Origin: Actinopolymorpha sp. NPDC004070
Lineage (GTDB): Bacteria; Actinomycetota; Actinomycetes; Propionibacteriales; Actinopolymorphaceae
DNA: 64,000 bases
NCBI RefSeq assembly: GCF_040610475.1
Contig: NZ_JBEXMJ010000002.1
Coordinates: 62,001 to 126,000 of the forward strand
Direction of reading: 5' to 3'
The position numbers and the translations under genes are program-made. The number at the start of each line of letters is the position of its first letter. The first letter of the stretch is position 1. Below are positions 55,169-64,000 of the stretch, piece by piece. The notes below the pieces were generated by a model. It was not told the DNA's origin, did not search any database, and saw only the letters and a program-made list of their open reading frames with translations.

Positions 55169-56421
55169 CTTCCGCCCTTGCGTTGCCGGCGCAGGAACTT
55201 CTCGACAAGCTCCGCGCCGCCGGCCCCACCACCGGCGCCGAAGCCGGCACCCAGTGCCCGCGCACGGCCACGCGCGGACGGGTCGGTCAGCATGCGTTCG
55301 ACGGCGGTGCGGAGGTCGCCGGGCGGGACGGGCCGGTGGGACAGATGCTGACGCAGCACCACGGCCGCCCCGCGTTCGGCGATGGTCCGGCCGATGAGGA
55401 GCTGTTCGACCTGCTGCGGTACGACCACCAGCGGCACGCCGCAGGTCAGGGCCTCCAGGGCGCTGTTCATCCCGCCGTGGGTGACGAAGACGGCAGCCCT
55501 GCGCAGGATCTCCACCTGCGGAACCGTGGTGCGGACCAGCGTGTTGGCCGGCGGCGAGCCGAGTTCGGCAGGGTCGGTGGAGTGCCCGACCGCCAGGACG
55601 ACCCGCACCGGCAGGTCGGCGAGCGCGCTGAGGCACGTACGGAAGAACTCGCCGGTCCCGGCGTGCAGCGTTCCCAGCGAGACCAGGACCACGGGTTCGG
55701 CACCGTCCACGTGCGCGGCGAGCTCGGCATCCAACTCGGCCCCGCGCAAGCCGGCGTTGACGGGGTTGACGGTGGGGCCGAGGAAGTGACAACTCTCGTC
55801 CAGGCGGGAGTTCGCGGGCTGGATCTCGCGCGGGATCGGGAACAACGTCAGGTCGCCGAACATCGGCAGCATCGGCGTGCTCGGCACGACGTCCTTGCCG
55901 AATCTTCGCAGCACCCGGCGTCGCGCTCGCACCGCCTCGGGGAAGTCCGGCAGCATCAGCCGCAGGGTGTGCGCCCACTCCAGGGCGGTGAGTCCCTTGA
56001 AGTCCGCCGGGCCGACAAGCATGGTCGTCATGAACGAGATCGTCGGCAGGCGGAGGCTCGCGGCGGTGACCCGTCCCCACAGGGCGTTGGAGTCGTACAC
56101 CACCGCGTCCGGGCGTTCGCGCGCGAACTCCTCCCGCAGGAACGGCACCAGCGACAGGGTTGCCGCCAGCACCCTTGCGACCACCCGGACGGAGCTACCG
56201 GACTGGGTGGCGGCCGCGATGTCGCGGGAGCTGATCGCCCCGTCCGGATAGGCACGGAACTTCGCACCTGCGCGCTCCACCGGCTCGGCGAACTCACCGG
56301 TGGCGTAGTAGGTGACGCCGACTCCCCGGCCGACGAGTTCGCGGACCAACGGCAGGCTCGGGTTGACATGCCCGGAGGCAGGCATCCCGGTCATCGTGAT
56401 GCGGCTCATCGGTCTTCCCAT
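55165..56421 (-). CDS. MGT-type (macrolide) glycosyltransferase
   Basis: The product has 418 residues. SRITMTGMPASGHVNPSLPL is the start of the GT1/MGT family, and the C-terminal nucleotide-sugar site is clear: VLVSLGTLHAGTGEFFRTC, then VFVTHGGMNSALEALTCGVP with the HGG donor motif, and VVVPQQVEQLLIGRTIAERG. Such enzymes put a sugar on a macrolide or other small molecule, often as self-protection. Two starts are possible, ATG 56421 (AGGTGAGCA upstream) and ATG 56409 (GGGAAGACCG upstream). No polyketide genes are near. It overlaps the end of the XRE gene by 4 bases. Confidence 0.88.
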   Translation of the reverse strand: MGRPMSRITMTGMPASGHVNPSLPLVRELVGRGVGVTYYATGEFAEPVERAGAKFRAYPDGAISSRDIAAATQSGSSVRVVARVLAATLSLVPFLREEFARERPDAVVYDSNALWGRVTAASLRLPTISFMTTMLVGPADFKGLTALEWAHTLRLMLPDFPEAVRARRRVLRRFGKDVVPSTPMLPMFGDLTLFPIPREIQPANSRLDESCHFLGPTVNPVNAGLRGAELDAELAAHVDGAEPVVLVSLGTLHAGTGEFFRTCLSALADLPVRVVLAVGHSTDPAELGSPPANTLVRTTVPQVEILRRAAVFVTHGGMNSALEALTCGVPLVVVPQQVEQLLIGRTIAERGAAVVLRQHLSHRPVPPGDLRTAVERMLTDPSARGRARALGAGFGAGGGAGGAELVEKFLRRQRKGGS

Positions 56422-56657
56422 TGCTCACCTCGCGACGTCGCCGACTTCTGGTCGCCCTGCTTCCGCGCACGAAGCGCGAACCCACGCCGGCCGCACACCA
56501 CTCGTGCACCGGAACTACCCGAACAATTCTCGAAGTCTCGTAACGAGTAGGCCTGGCTCCTCAGGGGGAGGAAGTAGTCCCCGCGAGGGAGATCAGGCGA
56601 ATCGGCGCAGGTCAGCGTAGCCGCTCCGGGAGCGGGACCGGTCGCCGCACATCGTTC

Positions 56658-58775
56658 TCAGGTGTGCTGGGAGGGGTTGTCCCAGTAGTACGCCTCCGGG
56701 TCGTAGACCGCGGGCGTCGGATGGGACCAGGTGTTGGCGAGGCCGCCGTAGGCGAGCTCGTCCTGGCTGGGCACGTTGCGAAGGTCCTGGTGCACGACCA
56801 GCGGGGTCGGGAAATTGGCCACCGAGCACTGGAAGAACGGCCCCTCCTCCACGTGGATCCTGATCATGTCCCACACGGTCCTGGTCCGCTTCAGGGCCTC
56901 GGGCTCCGCCAGCGCCTTCGCCAGCCCCTGCCACAGCCGGTCGACCGGGCTGCCCTTGTCCGGTGCGAGGCGTGGAGGCGTGCGCTTCCACGGACTGACG
57001 TCGGCCTCGGAGCGCTCAGCCGGCGTACCCCGCACCTTCCACCACTGGGCCTGCAACGGTGCCCACACGGTGGGTTCGGTCGAGCAGAACCAGTAGTACA
57101 GAACGAGATGGTCGTGCAGGGTGGTGAGTCCCCAGCCGCCCTGCGACATCAGCTCGCCGCGCTCCCACTGCTCTCCGAACACCGTCGGCGGCCGCGGGTC
57201 GAGCTTGACCGCGACACCGATCTTCTCCCAGTCGCGCTTGAGCATCTGGTTGTAGGTGACGCTCTCCTCGGTGCTGTCGGCGGAGTAGCTGACGACCACG
57301 GACAGCTTCTCGCCGTTGGGCAGGTTGCGCAGCCCGTCACCGTCGGAGTCGACCACGCCGAGCTTGTCCAGCATCCGCTTGGCTTTCTCCGGGTCGTAGG
57401 CGGCGTAACTGTCCTTCCAGGCCCTGTACATCTTCGGCCCGTCCGGTGCGGTGTGGTACTCGATCGCCCCCGGACTGTGCGTTCCGGTCGTGATCTGCCC
57501 GGTGTTGAAGTACAACGTCTTGCGTACGTCCTCGCGGTTGTGTGCGTACGACAGCGCCTGCCGGAACTCCGGTGTGCGGATCAGCTTCCGCATCGCCTCG
57601 TTCTCGTAGTCGTGGTTGAAGAAGAACGCCGGTGTGCCGCCGGTTCCGGTGTTCCACAGCAGGACGCGCGTCTTGCTCTTCGCCGCCGCGCGCTTCAGCC
57701 CGCTCACGTCAGCCAGGCCGAGCGGCACCGAGGCGCCCCACGAGCCGGCGTAGTCCGCCTGACCGTTCTGCACCTGGAGCTTGCCGACCTGCGGGTCCTG
57801 GAACAACGGCATGCTGAGCACGTCGATATAGGGAAGCTGGTTGCCCTCGGTGTCGACACACCAGTAGTAGGGATTGCGTTCCCAGGTGACACGTATGCCT
57901 TCCCGGTAGGAACGCAGCTTCCATCCGGTCAGGGTCGGGCAGTCGGGGTTCTGCGCGTAGTTCATCCTCTCCGCGTGCTGGTTCGCCCAGTCCTCGCTCA
58001 CCTCGGAGTTGTAGGTGGCGTGGAACTGCTTGAGATAGTTCTTGGGCTGAAACCACACGTCCCACTGAACGTAGCGTGCCAGCTGGAAGATGACCACCGG
58101 GCTTGGTGCGTCGAAGTCCATGACCAGTGTGTACGCGTCCGGCGCCGACAGCCGCATCGGCGTCCCCTTGCTGGAACGCCCGCTGTCCGGCGCGGCGGCC
58201 GGGTAGTCGTCGTTCAGGACGAGGTCCTTCCACCAGTACATCGCGTCGGCGGAGGTCAGCGGGGCACCGTCGGACCAGCGCACGCCCTTGCGCAGGTGAA
58301 GGGTCCACTGCGACGCGTCGTCGTTGGACTCCCACGACTCCACCAGGCCGGGTCCGAGGTCCTGGGAGTCGTTGAGCCACCGCAACGGTGCGTGCCCGTA
58401 CATCAGGGTGGTCGGCGAGAACGTCGTGGACGCCGAGGCCGGCATCCGCAGCGTTCCGCCGTACCTGCCGGTCCGCAGCCAGCGGTGCGGAACGACGTAC
58501 GGCCGTTCCGGAAGGCGTTTTCCAACCGGTGGCAGGTGACCGGCCTTCACCCGCTTCGTGAGCGCCGGCGCCTCGTGCAGCTGCTTGGGCGCTGCCAGCG
58601 GCTTCGCCGGAGAGCCCTTGCGGTTGGCGGATCTCGGGCTCCCCGACGGCTTCCCGCCGTCGTTCGTCGAGGACTCGGAGCAGGCGGCGATCGTCGTGGT
58701 CACCGCCGCAAGTGCGGACCCGATCAGGAGCCGACGTCTGCTGATATTTCCGCTGTGCCCATCGGGTGCGTCCAC
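56658..58775 (-). CDS. Family-5 extracellular solute-binding lipoprotein, orphan
   Basis: The product has 705 residues from GTG 58775, preceded by GAAGGGCCGACC. A signal with SRRRLLIGSALAAVTTTIAA ends in a lipobox with Cys 32. The mature part has LTKRVKAGHLPPVGKRLPER and GRYGGT, then WTLHLRKGVRWSDGAPLTSA and later FRQALSYAHNREDVRKTL, matching SBP_bac_5. The segment VK(A/S)G(H/K)LPPV links it to the protein at 9354-11357. There is no permease or ATPase gene near. It is divergent from the sulfatase, so the bound ligand may be a sulfated glycan fragment. The frame is open upstream to 58868, but the chosen start fits the signal length. Confidence 0.9.
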   Translation of the reverse strand: MDAPDGHSGNISRRRLLIGSALAAVTTTIAACSESSTNDGGKPSGSPRSANRKGSPAKPLAAPKQLHEAPALTKRVKAGHLPPVGKRLPERPYVVPHRWLRTGRYGGTLRMPASASTTFSPTTLMYGHAPLRWLNDSQDLGPGLVESWESNDDASQWTLHLRKGVRWSDGAPLTSADAMYWWKDLVLNDDYPAAAPDSGRSSKGTPMRLSAPDAYTLVMDFDAPSPVVIFQLARYVQWDVWFQPKNYLKQFHATYNSEVSEDWANQHAERMNYAQNPDCPTLTGWKLRSYREGIRVTWERNPYYWCVDTEGNQLPYIDVLSMPLFQDPQVGKLQVQNGQADYAGSWGASVPLGLADVSGLKRAAAKSKTRVLLWNTGTGGTPAFFFNHDYENEAMRKLIRTPEFRQALSYAHNREDVRKTLYFNTGQITTGTHSPGAIEYHTAPDGPKMYRAWKDSYAAYDPEKAKRMLDKLGVVDSDGDGLRNLPNGEKLSVVVSYSADSTEESVTYNQMLKRDWEKIGVAVKLDPRPPTVFGEQWERGELMSQGGWGLTTLHDHLVLYYWFCSTEPTVWAPLQAQWWKVRGTPAERSEADVSPWKRTPPRLAPDKGSPVDRLWQGLAKALAEPEALKRTRTVWDMIRIHVEEGPFFQCSVANFPTPLVVHQDLRNVPSQDELAYGGLANTWSHPTPAVYDPEAYYWDNPSQHT

Positions 58776-58916
58776 GGTCGGCCCTTCGCTCGACAGGAAC
58801 GCAACGTAGTTGGGCGAGTCGCATACCGTCAACGACATCGACGCGAGCCTGCGGGCCGCTGGCAGCATCCGGCCACGCGTGTTCTCGCCGGAAAGCCGCT
58901 CTCACGACACCGCCCG

Positions 58917-58922
58917 TAGGAT
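58917..58922 (+). promoter_or_regulatory. -10 box of the sulfatase gene
   Basis: TAGGAT matches TANNNT and lies 24 bases before the GTG at 58947. An AGAGGTGA Shine-Dalgarno segment is in between, so the mRNA has a short leader. It shares the divergent region with the family-5 binding protein. Confidence 0.4.
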
Positions 58923-58946
58923 CGCTTTCGGAGAAGAGGTGATCGC

Positions 58947-60368
58947 GTGTCCGACCGGCCGAACATCGTGTTGATCGTGGGTGAGGACATCGGCCGGATC
59001 GCCGGCTGCTACGGCGACGACTACGTGCGTACGCCCCACCTCGATCGGCTGGCGGCGCGCGGCTGTCGTTACGACGAGGCGTACTCCACCTATCCGGTGT
59101 GCGCACCGTCGCGGTCGACGATGGTGACCGGTCAGTACCCGATGAAGATCGGCACTCACGCGATGCGGTCCACGCTGGTGCACCCGCCACGGTTGTTCAC
59201 CCACGAGTTGCGCGACGCCGGCTACCACGTGAGCTGGCCGACCAAGCTGGACTTCAACTTCGAGCCGACCGACGGCTGGCGTGACGACGACCAACCATGG
59301 GTGGACCGGTTGCGGGCCGGCGCCATGCCGGACCAGCCCTGGTTCGCCTACGTTAACCTCGCGATCACCCACGAGTCGTCCATGTGGCCGGACGCGGGCG
59401 AGTACGCCGGCCGCGAGGGGCTGGAGCACTGGGACCCGCGCAGGCCCCGCCCGGCACGGGTCACCGACCCGGCGGACGTGCCGGTTCCTTCGTACCTCCC
59501 GGACACGCCCACCGTGCGCGGTGACATCGCCCGGCACGCCGACAACATCGCCGAACTCGACCGGCAGGTCGGGCAGATCCTCGATGCGCTGGACGCCGCC
59601 GGGCAGACGGGCAACACGGTCGTTGTCTTCCTGGCCGACCACGGTCGCGGCCTGCCGCGGGAGAAGCGCTGGCCCTACAGCGCCGGCATCCACATGCCCT
59701 TGCTGATCGCCTGGCCCGGTGTCGTCGAGCCGGGCAGTGTCAGTGACCGGCTGGTGTCCTGGGTCGATCTCGCGCCGACGTTCTGCTCGATCGGGGGTGC
59801 GCCGATCCCTGCCGACTACGACGGCTCGGCCTTCCTCGGTGGCGCCGAGGTACCGCCGCGCGAGTATGTGTTCGCCGGGCGCGATCGAATGGACGAGTCG
59901 TTCGACCGGGTTCGGGTCGTACGCGATCGGTGCTACCACTACGTGCGCAACTTCTTCCCGCAGATTCCCTACTGTCAACGCAACATTTACATGGAGAACA
60001 TGCCCACGATGCAGGAGCTCCGCCGGCTCAACGCGGCCGGAGAGCTTCAGGGCACCGCAGCGGTGTTCATGCCACCGCGCAAGCCCGCCGAGGAGTTGTA
60101 CGACGTGCGCGCGGATCCGGAGTGCGTGCACAACCTGGCAAACGATCCCGGCCACGCCGGCGTACGCACCCGGATGGCCGCGGAGCTGGACCGCTTCCTC
60201 GCGGACATCGACGACCTGGGTGCGTATCCCGAGCGGGACCTGGTGGCGAAGGGCCTGGTCGCCGACCGGATCGAGGAGTTCCGCTCTCGGCTCGCCCCGC
60301 TGCCACCGGAGTACCAGCGGAGCTACCCACTGGCCGTCTTCGACCCCGCCGACCTGCTGTCCGGGTGA
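58947..60368 (+). CDS. Type I sulfatase
   Basis: The product has 473 residues from GTG 58947 with no signal peptide. RPNIVLIVGEDIGRIAGCYG and then RTPHLDRLAARGCRYDEAY lead to the signature PVCAPSRSTMVTG, with Cys 52 in the C-x-P-S-R frame that formylglycine-generating enzyme converts to the catalytic aldehyde. Later calcium-site and active-site segments are FLADHGRGLPREKRWPYSAG and PLLIAWPG. It should remove sulfate from a sugar or steroid ester. Cytoplasmic location suggests that the sulfated ligand is taken up first, perhaps by the adjacent binding protein. The required maturation enzyme is not in this window. Confidence 0.93.
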   Translation: MSDRPNIVLIVGEDIGRIAGCYGDDYVRTPHLDRLAARGCRYDEAYSTYPVCAPSRSTMVTGQYPMKIGTHAMRSTLVHPPRLFTHELRDAGYHVSWPTKLDFNFEPTDGWRDDDQPWVDRLRAGAMPDQPWFAYVNLAITHESSMWPDAGEYAGREGLEHWDPRRPRPARVTDPADVPVPSYLPDTPTVRGDIARHADNIAELDRQVGQILDALDAAGQTGNTVVVFLADHGRGLPREKRWPYSAGIHMPLLIAWPGVVEPGSVSDRLVSWVDLAPTFCSIGGAPIPADYDGSAFLGGAEVPPREYVFAGRDRMDESFDRVRVVRDRCYHYVRNFFPQIPYCQRNIYMENMPTMQELRRLNAAGELQGTAAVFMPPRKPAEELYDVRADPECVHNLANDPGHAGVRTRMAAELDRFLADIDDLGAYPERDLVAKGLVADRIEEFRSRLAPLPPEYQRSYPLAVFDPADLLSG

Positions 60369-60382
60369 GACGAACCAAGCTC

Positions 60383-60820
60383 TCACAGGCCGGGCGAGAA
60401 GCGTCTCACGAACCGTTTCTGCCACGGTGTCTCGACCGCCTTCTTCATGTAGTGGCGGCGAACGTAGTCGACGGCTACGTGCGCGGGGAGGCCGTCGAGG
60501 ACGGCAAGGCATGCGAGTGCGGTGCCGGTACGGCCGACGCCCCCACCGCAGGCGAACTCCACCCGTTCGGCACCGGAGCGTTCGAGGCCCTCGCGCAGCG
60601 CCTCGGCGAACGCCGACGGATCGCTCGGCAGCCAGAAGTCCGGCCACCTGACCCATCGTGACGGCCACGGCTGGGCACTTGGCTCCTTGCCGAGCAGGTA
60701 GATGCCGAAGTCGGGTGTCGGGCCCTCGGGCATGGGGTGACGAAGGCCGCGGCCCCGGACCAGCCGTCCGGAGGGAAGGGGTAGGACCTGGGGGTCTTCC
60801 GCGGGCCAGGTGGCAGGCAT
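60383..60820 (-). CDS. Small protein-tyrosine-phosphatase-like protein
   Basis: The product has 145 residues. The P-loop is ACGGGVGRTGTALACLAVLD with Cys 91 and Arg 97 in the C-x5-R-T spacing. The residue before Cys is Ala where most tyrosine phosphatases have His. The rest is short, with a GFLxxW/WPDF-like segment (VRWPDFWLPSDPSAF) corresponding to the WPD loop region. It may act on a protein or a small phosphate compound. It is convergent with the sulfatase, 14 bases away. The start ATG 60820 was taken as the only one consistent with length. Confidence 0.8.
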   Translation of the reverse strand: MPATWPAEDPQVLPLPSGRLVRGRGLRHPMPEGPTPDFGIYLLGKEPSAQPWPSRWVRWPDFWLPSDPSAFAEALREGLERSGAERVEFACGGGVGRTGTALACLAVLDGLPAHVAVDYVRRHYMKKAVETPWQKRFVRRFSPGL

Positions 60821-60894
60821 CCGGTCTCCGATCGCGCACGTACCGAGAGCGGGCGTTGCTTTCGGAGCCTAGCCTCTGCCACCTGGCCCCCCGG

Positions 60895-62949
60895 TTAGTC
60901 GAGAGTTCGCCTGAGCAGATCGAAGAACGAGTCTCCGCGGACGATCTCGAAGCGGTCGTCGAGGGAGTCCGCGAGGCTCACGATCTGGGTCGGCGTCCAG
61001 TTCCAGGCCTGGATCGCAGCCGCCACGAAACGGGGCGCATCGCCGTCCCAGTCGGCCACGTGGTCGTACAGCCCCTTGTGGTAGTCGGCGACGTCGGCGA
61101 ACCGCGCGAAGTCACCGACCACCGGGATCCCACCGGGTGTGGTGATCTGGTTGCCGCGTTCCCAGCCGAGGACGATGCCGAGGGCAGGGGTGTTGTCGTG
61201 GTAGGAGGCGCCCACGCGCTCGTCGGGCGGAGCGGGCGGCCCGTCGACGATGTTGAAGCAGGAGATGACGTTCAGCCCGGTCAGGCGCATGTAGCGGCCG
61301 GTCATCGTGGTGAAGTGGTCCAGCTTGTCCGCCGGCCACAGTGAGGGGTAGGTGTAGCCCGCACCGGACGGGCCGGCGATCAGCAGGTCGTTGCCGGTCG
61401 CCGTCCGCTGGTAGTAGGCGTAGATCGCCGGGCCGACGTCGGCCAGCAGCGGGTCGATCGTCCAGTTGGTGGGAACGGCTCCACGGTCGTCGTTGTCCCA
61501 GATGTCACGCATCCGGTGCTGGCAGTACTGGATGTTGTCGCCCTCGCCGACGGTGAACGTCAGGTAGATCTTCTTCCTCAGCCTTGGCGTGGTGCGGCGC
61601 GGCGGGGTGGCGCGGATCGTCGCGCGGGCGCCGGAGAACACCGTGCCGTTCTGGTAGAAGTCGGCGGCGAGCACCTCGAGACCCTGCTCGGAGGCGATGC
61701 CGACGCCGCCGTGTTCGCCGGCCACCGCACCGTTGAACCAGCCGAGGTACGGCGTGGTGGGTTCCACCATGCCGAAGATCTCGGCCAGCAGATCGCCAGA
61801 GGCTCCCTCGGGCGGCAGCCAGGCCACCATCGCCTTCGTACCCACGATGTAGTCGCGGAGGTTGGGGAACACCTCGACGCGGGTCGGCGCCTGGTCGGTG
61901 GCGGTGACGAGGTACTGGTTCCACATGTCGACCTTCGCGGTCAGCGTGGTCGTACCCTCAGGGGGTTCGAAGTGGTAGATCCAGTACGCGCCGCCGTCGC
62001 AGAAGCGGTGCCCGTCGGTCACCGCGGACCCGTCCGCGTCGAAGATGTACGGCGTCTCCGCGTCGGTGGCGGTCTCGAAGTCGGCGATCTGCTTCCCGTC
62101 CGCGAGGACCGTCACGTGCTGCACCGACGGTCCCCACCCGTCGTTGCCGAACGCGTCCTGGAAGCGCAGATAAACACCCTCACCGCCGAGCACCGGTGAC
62201 AGGTCGAGTTCGTAGACCTTGCGGTTGGAGTTGTCGCGCACCGGGTTGGTCTCGCGGGCGAGCTGGGTCCACTTCACGCCGGGCACCGCGGCCGTGCGGG
62301 TCGGCGGTACGCCGGTGAGGAGCCGGTGGGTGCACTGCGGCCACAGGTGTTCTACCTGCCAGCGATAGGTCGCCAGCGGGTCGTCGGTGAACCGGCCGCG
62401 CAGATCCTCCACGATCGGCAGGTCGTACTTCTCGGCCTGTTCGGGGCTCGCGATGACGGCGTTCTTCAGCCCGGCCATGGTGGTGGCGACGTTGATGCTG
62501 TCCGGGACGTCGCGGTCGTAGACGATGGCGCCGCTGATCTCCGACCGGTACGCCGCGACGAGGCTCATCGGGTCGTCGTGTCGTGTCGTCGGCAGGCCGA
62601 GGGTGGCGAGCCAGGCAGCGTCACTGCTGTCGTCGACGAGGAAGTAGATCCGGGGGCGTACGCGGTTGACGTTGCCCTGCAGCGTGTTGAGGAGCGCCTG
62701 GTCGTCGCCTGAGAGTTTCCGGACGTCGGCGACGTCGAGGTGCTTCGGCTGCGGGAAGGTCGGCAGCACCTGGTCGGCGGGCCATACGAGGCTGGGGTTC
62801 TTCGCCGCCTCCCTCGCGGCGAGGGCGGCCGGCGCGGGCTGCGTACTGATCGGCGCGGCGCCGGCTGCGGCCGTACCCGCCCATTGGGTGAAGGCAGCGG
62901 CGCCGGCGAGGCCGCCGGACAGCGTGAGGAAGCGACGACGAGACACCAT
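60895..62949 (-). CDS. Tat-exported GxGYxYP family protein
   Basis: The product has 684 residues from ATG 62949. A Tat signal (SRRRFLTLSGGLAGAAAF) is present. The family motif is GPSGAGYTYPSLWPAD, which gives GxGYxYP. The first half has HLDVADVRKLSGDDQALLNT, NRVRPRIYFLVDD and later a beta-sandwich (LRFQDAFGNDGWGPSVQHVT). The last 200 residues carry AIYAYYQRTATGNDLLIAGP and AIQAWNWTPTQIVSLADSLD. GxGYxYP proteins are thought to be carbohydrate-active, but no reaction is proved. It fits the general glycan theme of this region. Confidence 0.85.
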   Translation of the reverse strand: MVSRRRFLTLSGGLAGAAAFTQWAGTAAAGAAPISTQPAPAALAAREAAKNPSLVWPADQVLPTFPQPKHLDVADVRKLSGDDQALLNTLQGNVNRVRPRIYFLVDDSSDAAWLATLGLPTTRHDDPMSLVAAYRSEISGAIVYDRDVPDSINVATTMAGLKNAVIASPEQAEKYDLPIVEDLRGRFTDDPLATYRWQVEHLWPQCTHRLLTGVPPTRTAAVPGVKWTQLARETNPVRDNSNRKVYELDLSPVLGGEGVYLRFQDAFGNDGWGPSVQHVTVLADGKQIADFETATDAETPYIFDADGSAVTDGHRFCDGGAYWIYHFEPPEGTTTLTAKVDMWNQYLVTATDQAPTRVEVFPNLRDYIVGTKAMVAWLPPEGASGDLLAEIFGMVEPTTPYLGWFNGAVAGEHGGVGIASEQGLEVLAADFYQNGTVFSGARATIRATPPRRTTPRLRKKIYLTFTVGEGDNIQYCQHRMRDIWDNDDRGAVPTNWTIDPLLADVGPAIYAYYQRTATGNDLLIAGPSGAGYTYPSLWPADKLDHFTTMTGRYMRLTGLNVISCFNIVDGPPAPPDERVGASYHDNTPALGIVLGWERGNQITTPGGIPVVGDFARFADVADYHKGLYDHVADWDGDAPRFVAAAIQAWNWTPTQIVSLADSLDDRFEIVRGDSFFDLLRRTLD

Positions 62950-63301
62950 GGCTTGGCGATTCCCTCCGTAGACGGCTCGGGCCATCGGCGACTCGGCCCC
63001 GTCGCACCGTAAAGATCACGAAGCGTGGTGTCGAGCGCACTGGCCTGACCTGGACGGCCGGTGTTCCGCACGCTCGCATGCGGACGCTGAGAAAGCTGTC
63101 ATTCGCCTCCAGTGCCACCGCGACCGTGAAAACCTCCGATTGCTCTCGATCGCAGGCCAAAAAGCTGCCGTGGGATACAGCGGTTTCCGTCAGGCGTAAG
63201 GGTTATGTCAATCAGGTCGAAATGCTCCGCTGCCAGGTTCGCCAACCGCGCTCGTACGCGACACCCACGGCAGCCGATCGCAACAGGGCAGGTCTGATGC
63301 G
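62950..63301. other. Divergent intergenic region without a supported gene
   Basis: 352 bases between the GxGYxYP start and the glycosyltransferase start. It is lower in G+C than its surroundings, especially 63,070-63,220, and should contain both promoters. Open stretches in it are short and have no family resemblance. No hairpin or operator was recognised. Confidence 0.55.
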
Positions 63302-64000
63302 ATGAGCCCGTCGAGAGTGCTGATCGACGCGTCGAACCTTCATCACGGCGGCGGACTTCAGGTGGCGACGTCGTTTCTCAGCGAGTTGGCTGCGCTTCGC
63401 GCCGACCCCGGCGAGGTCGCCGCCCGTCCGTGGCTGAGAGATGTCGACATCGAAGTGTCCCCTGCCGTGTCGGCGAACCTGTCCGAGGCCGGCGTGGAGT
63501 TGCCGCTACGTGTGGTGCGCCCTCGCGGTCCCGCCCGCCTGTCCGGTTGGGTGCCCAGCCGCTCTCGGGCCGAGGTGTCGTTCGTCGTACTGGGGCCGGA
63601 GTACTTCGCGGCCCGCGCGCGCCGCCGGATCGTGGGGTACGCCGACGTGACGTCCGTCTACCCCCGGCCGGCAGGCGTTCCTCCACACTCACGCGGGAGC
63701 AGGATCAGGTGGGCCGCACGTGGGATCGTCTCGCGGCGACTGCTGAAGCGCGCCGATCGGGTCGTTGTGGAGACCGAGGCCTTCGCCGACGCCACGCGCA
63801 GGCGCATTCCTGCCTTGTCGGCGCCTGTCGACGTGGTGCCGAACTGTGTCAACCGGACGCTGCTCGAGCAGTGCCCGGTGCCACGCAGCACCACGGGTGT
63901 TCGAACCCGACTGCTGTATGTCGCCCGGGTCTACGCACACAAGAACCATGAACTGCTGGGCCAGGTGGGCGAGGAGCTCACCCGTCGCGGTCAGGATGTC
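63302..64000 (+). CDS. GT4-like glycosyltransferase, 3' part cut by window edge
   Basis: From ATG 63302 the frame stays open to the window end, so 233 residues are visible. MSPSRVLIDASNLHHGGGLQ (GG loop for donor or acceptor) opens a GT-B fold, and VDVVPNCVNRTLL and LLYVARVYAHKNHELLGQVG mark the beginning of the C-terminal nucleotide-binding lobe of family GT4. The catalytic E-x7-E part lies outside the window. It probably builds a cell-surface polysaccharide, consistent with the sulfotransferase and pyruvyltransferase-like genes near by. Confidence 0.8.
   Translation, partial: MSPSRVLIDASNLHHGGGLQVATSFLSELAALRADPGEVAARPWLRDVDIEVSPAVSANLSEAGVELPLRVVRPRGPARLSGWVPSRSRAEVSFVVLGPEYFAARARRRIVGYADVTSVYPRPAGVPPHSRGSRIRWAARGIVSRRLLKRADRVVVETEAFADATRRRIPALSAPVDVVPNCVNRTLLEQCPVPRSTTGVRTRLLYVARVYAHKNHELLGQVGEELTRRGQDV

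Noticed and set aside
56664..60839. Long frames opposite the binding protein and the sulfatase
   Set aside because: They are shadows of the genes with signal peptide, SBP_bac_5 and sulfatase signatures.

Overview
The window is a high-GC stretch from an actinobacterium. Its codon use is strongly GC-biased in the third position, it carries many Tat or lipoprotein exports, a DUF222/HNH gene, a furA-katG pair and a GAF-ANTAR regulator. The density of sugar-uptake and glycosidase genes suggests a soil or plant-litter saprophyte of the Propionibacteriales (Actinopolymorpha or Kribbella type). That placement is inferred from gene content, not from a marker gene. No rRNA, tRNA, CRISPR array or intact insertion sequence was seen.

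Region 1 (1-7,600): a partial DUF5107 gene and the broken tail of a sugar-binding lipoprotein sit beside a DUF222/HNH endonuclease gene. A GNAT acetyltransferase, an MTA/purine-nucleoside phosphorylase, the remnant of a molybdopterin oxidoreductase, a Gfo/Idh/MocA dehydrogenase-cupin pair and a DUF1062 protein follow. Region 2 (7,600-23,500): an SRPBCC-ArsR pair with a clear operator array, a sugar isomerase, an orphan family-5 binding protein, a LacI-dehydrogenase operon, a VOC protein, an epoxide hydrolase relic, a sugar ABC operon (binding protein and two permeases, no ATPase) ending in a Tat-exported beta-helix enzyme, a PhyH dioxygenase with a second family-5 binding protein, and a GAF-ANTAR regulator. 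The genes suggest uptake of plant or microbial oligosaccharides followed by oxidation or isomerisation of the released sugars.

Region 3 (23,500-33,650): a GH30 glycosidase with a ricin-type domain is divergent from a complete four-gene type II Wadjet system, jetABCD, with 4-bp overlaps at every junction. Wadjet is an SMC-like plasmid-restriction complex and is the most prominent system here; it is described, not new. Region 4 (33,650-43,900): amidase, Tat-exported GH5, an O-methyltransferase divergent from its likely HxlR regulator, a membrane protein, katG with furA and a Fur-type box, a RibD/DHFR-like reductase, and a MarR regulator divergent from an unknown small protein.

Region 5 (43,900-64,000): a single-chain 1844-residue biotin-dependent acyl-CoA carboxylase of eukaryote-like layout, a Tat-exported glycosidase-like protein, a sulfotransferase divergent from a polysaccharide pyruvyltransferase-like protein, an FMN reductase divergent from an XRE/MmyB regulator, an MGT-type glycosyltransferase, a third family-5 binding protein divergent from a sulfatase, a small tyrosine phosphatase, a GxGYxYP protein and the start of a GT4 glycosyltransferase. 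Several genes look leaderless: a TAGANT hexamer lies 7-8 bases before the start codon.
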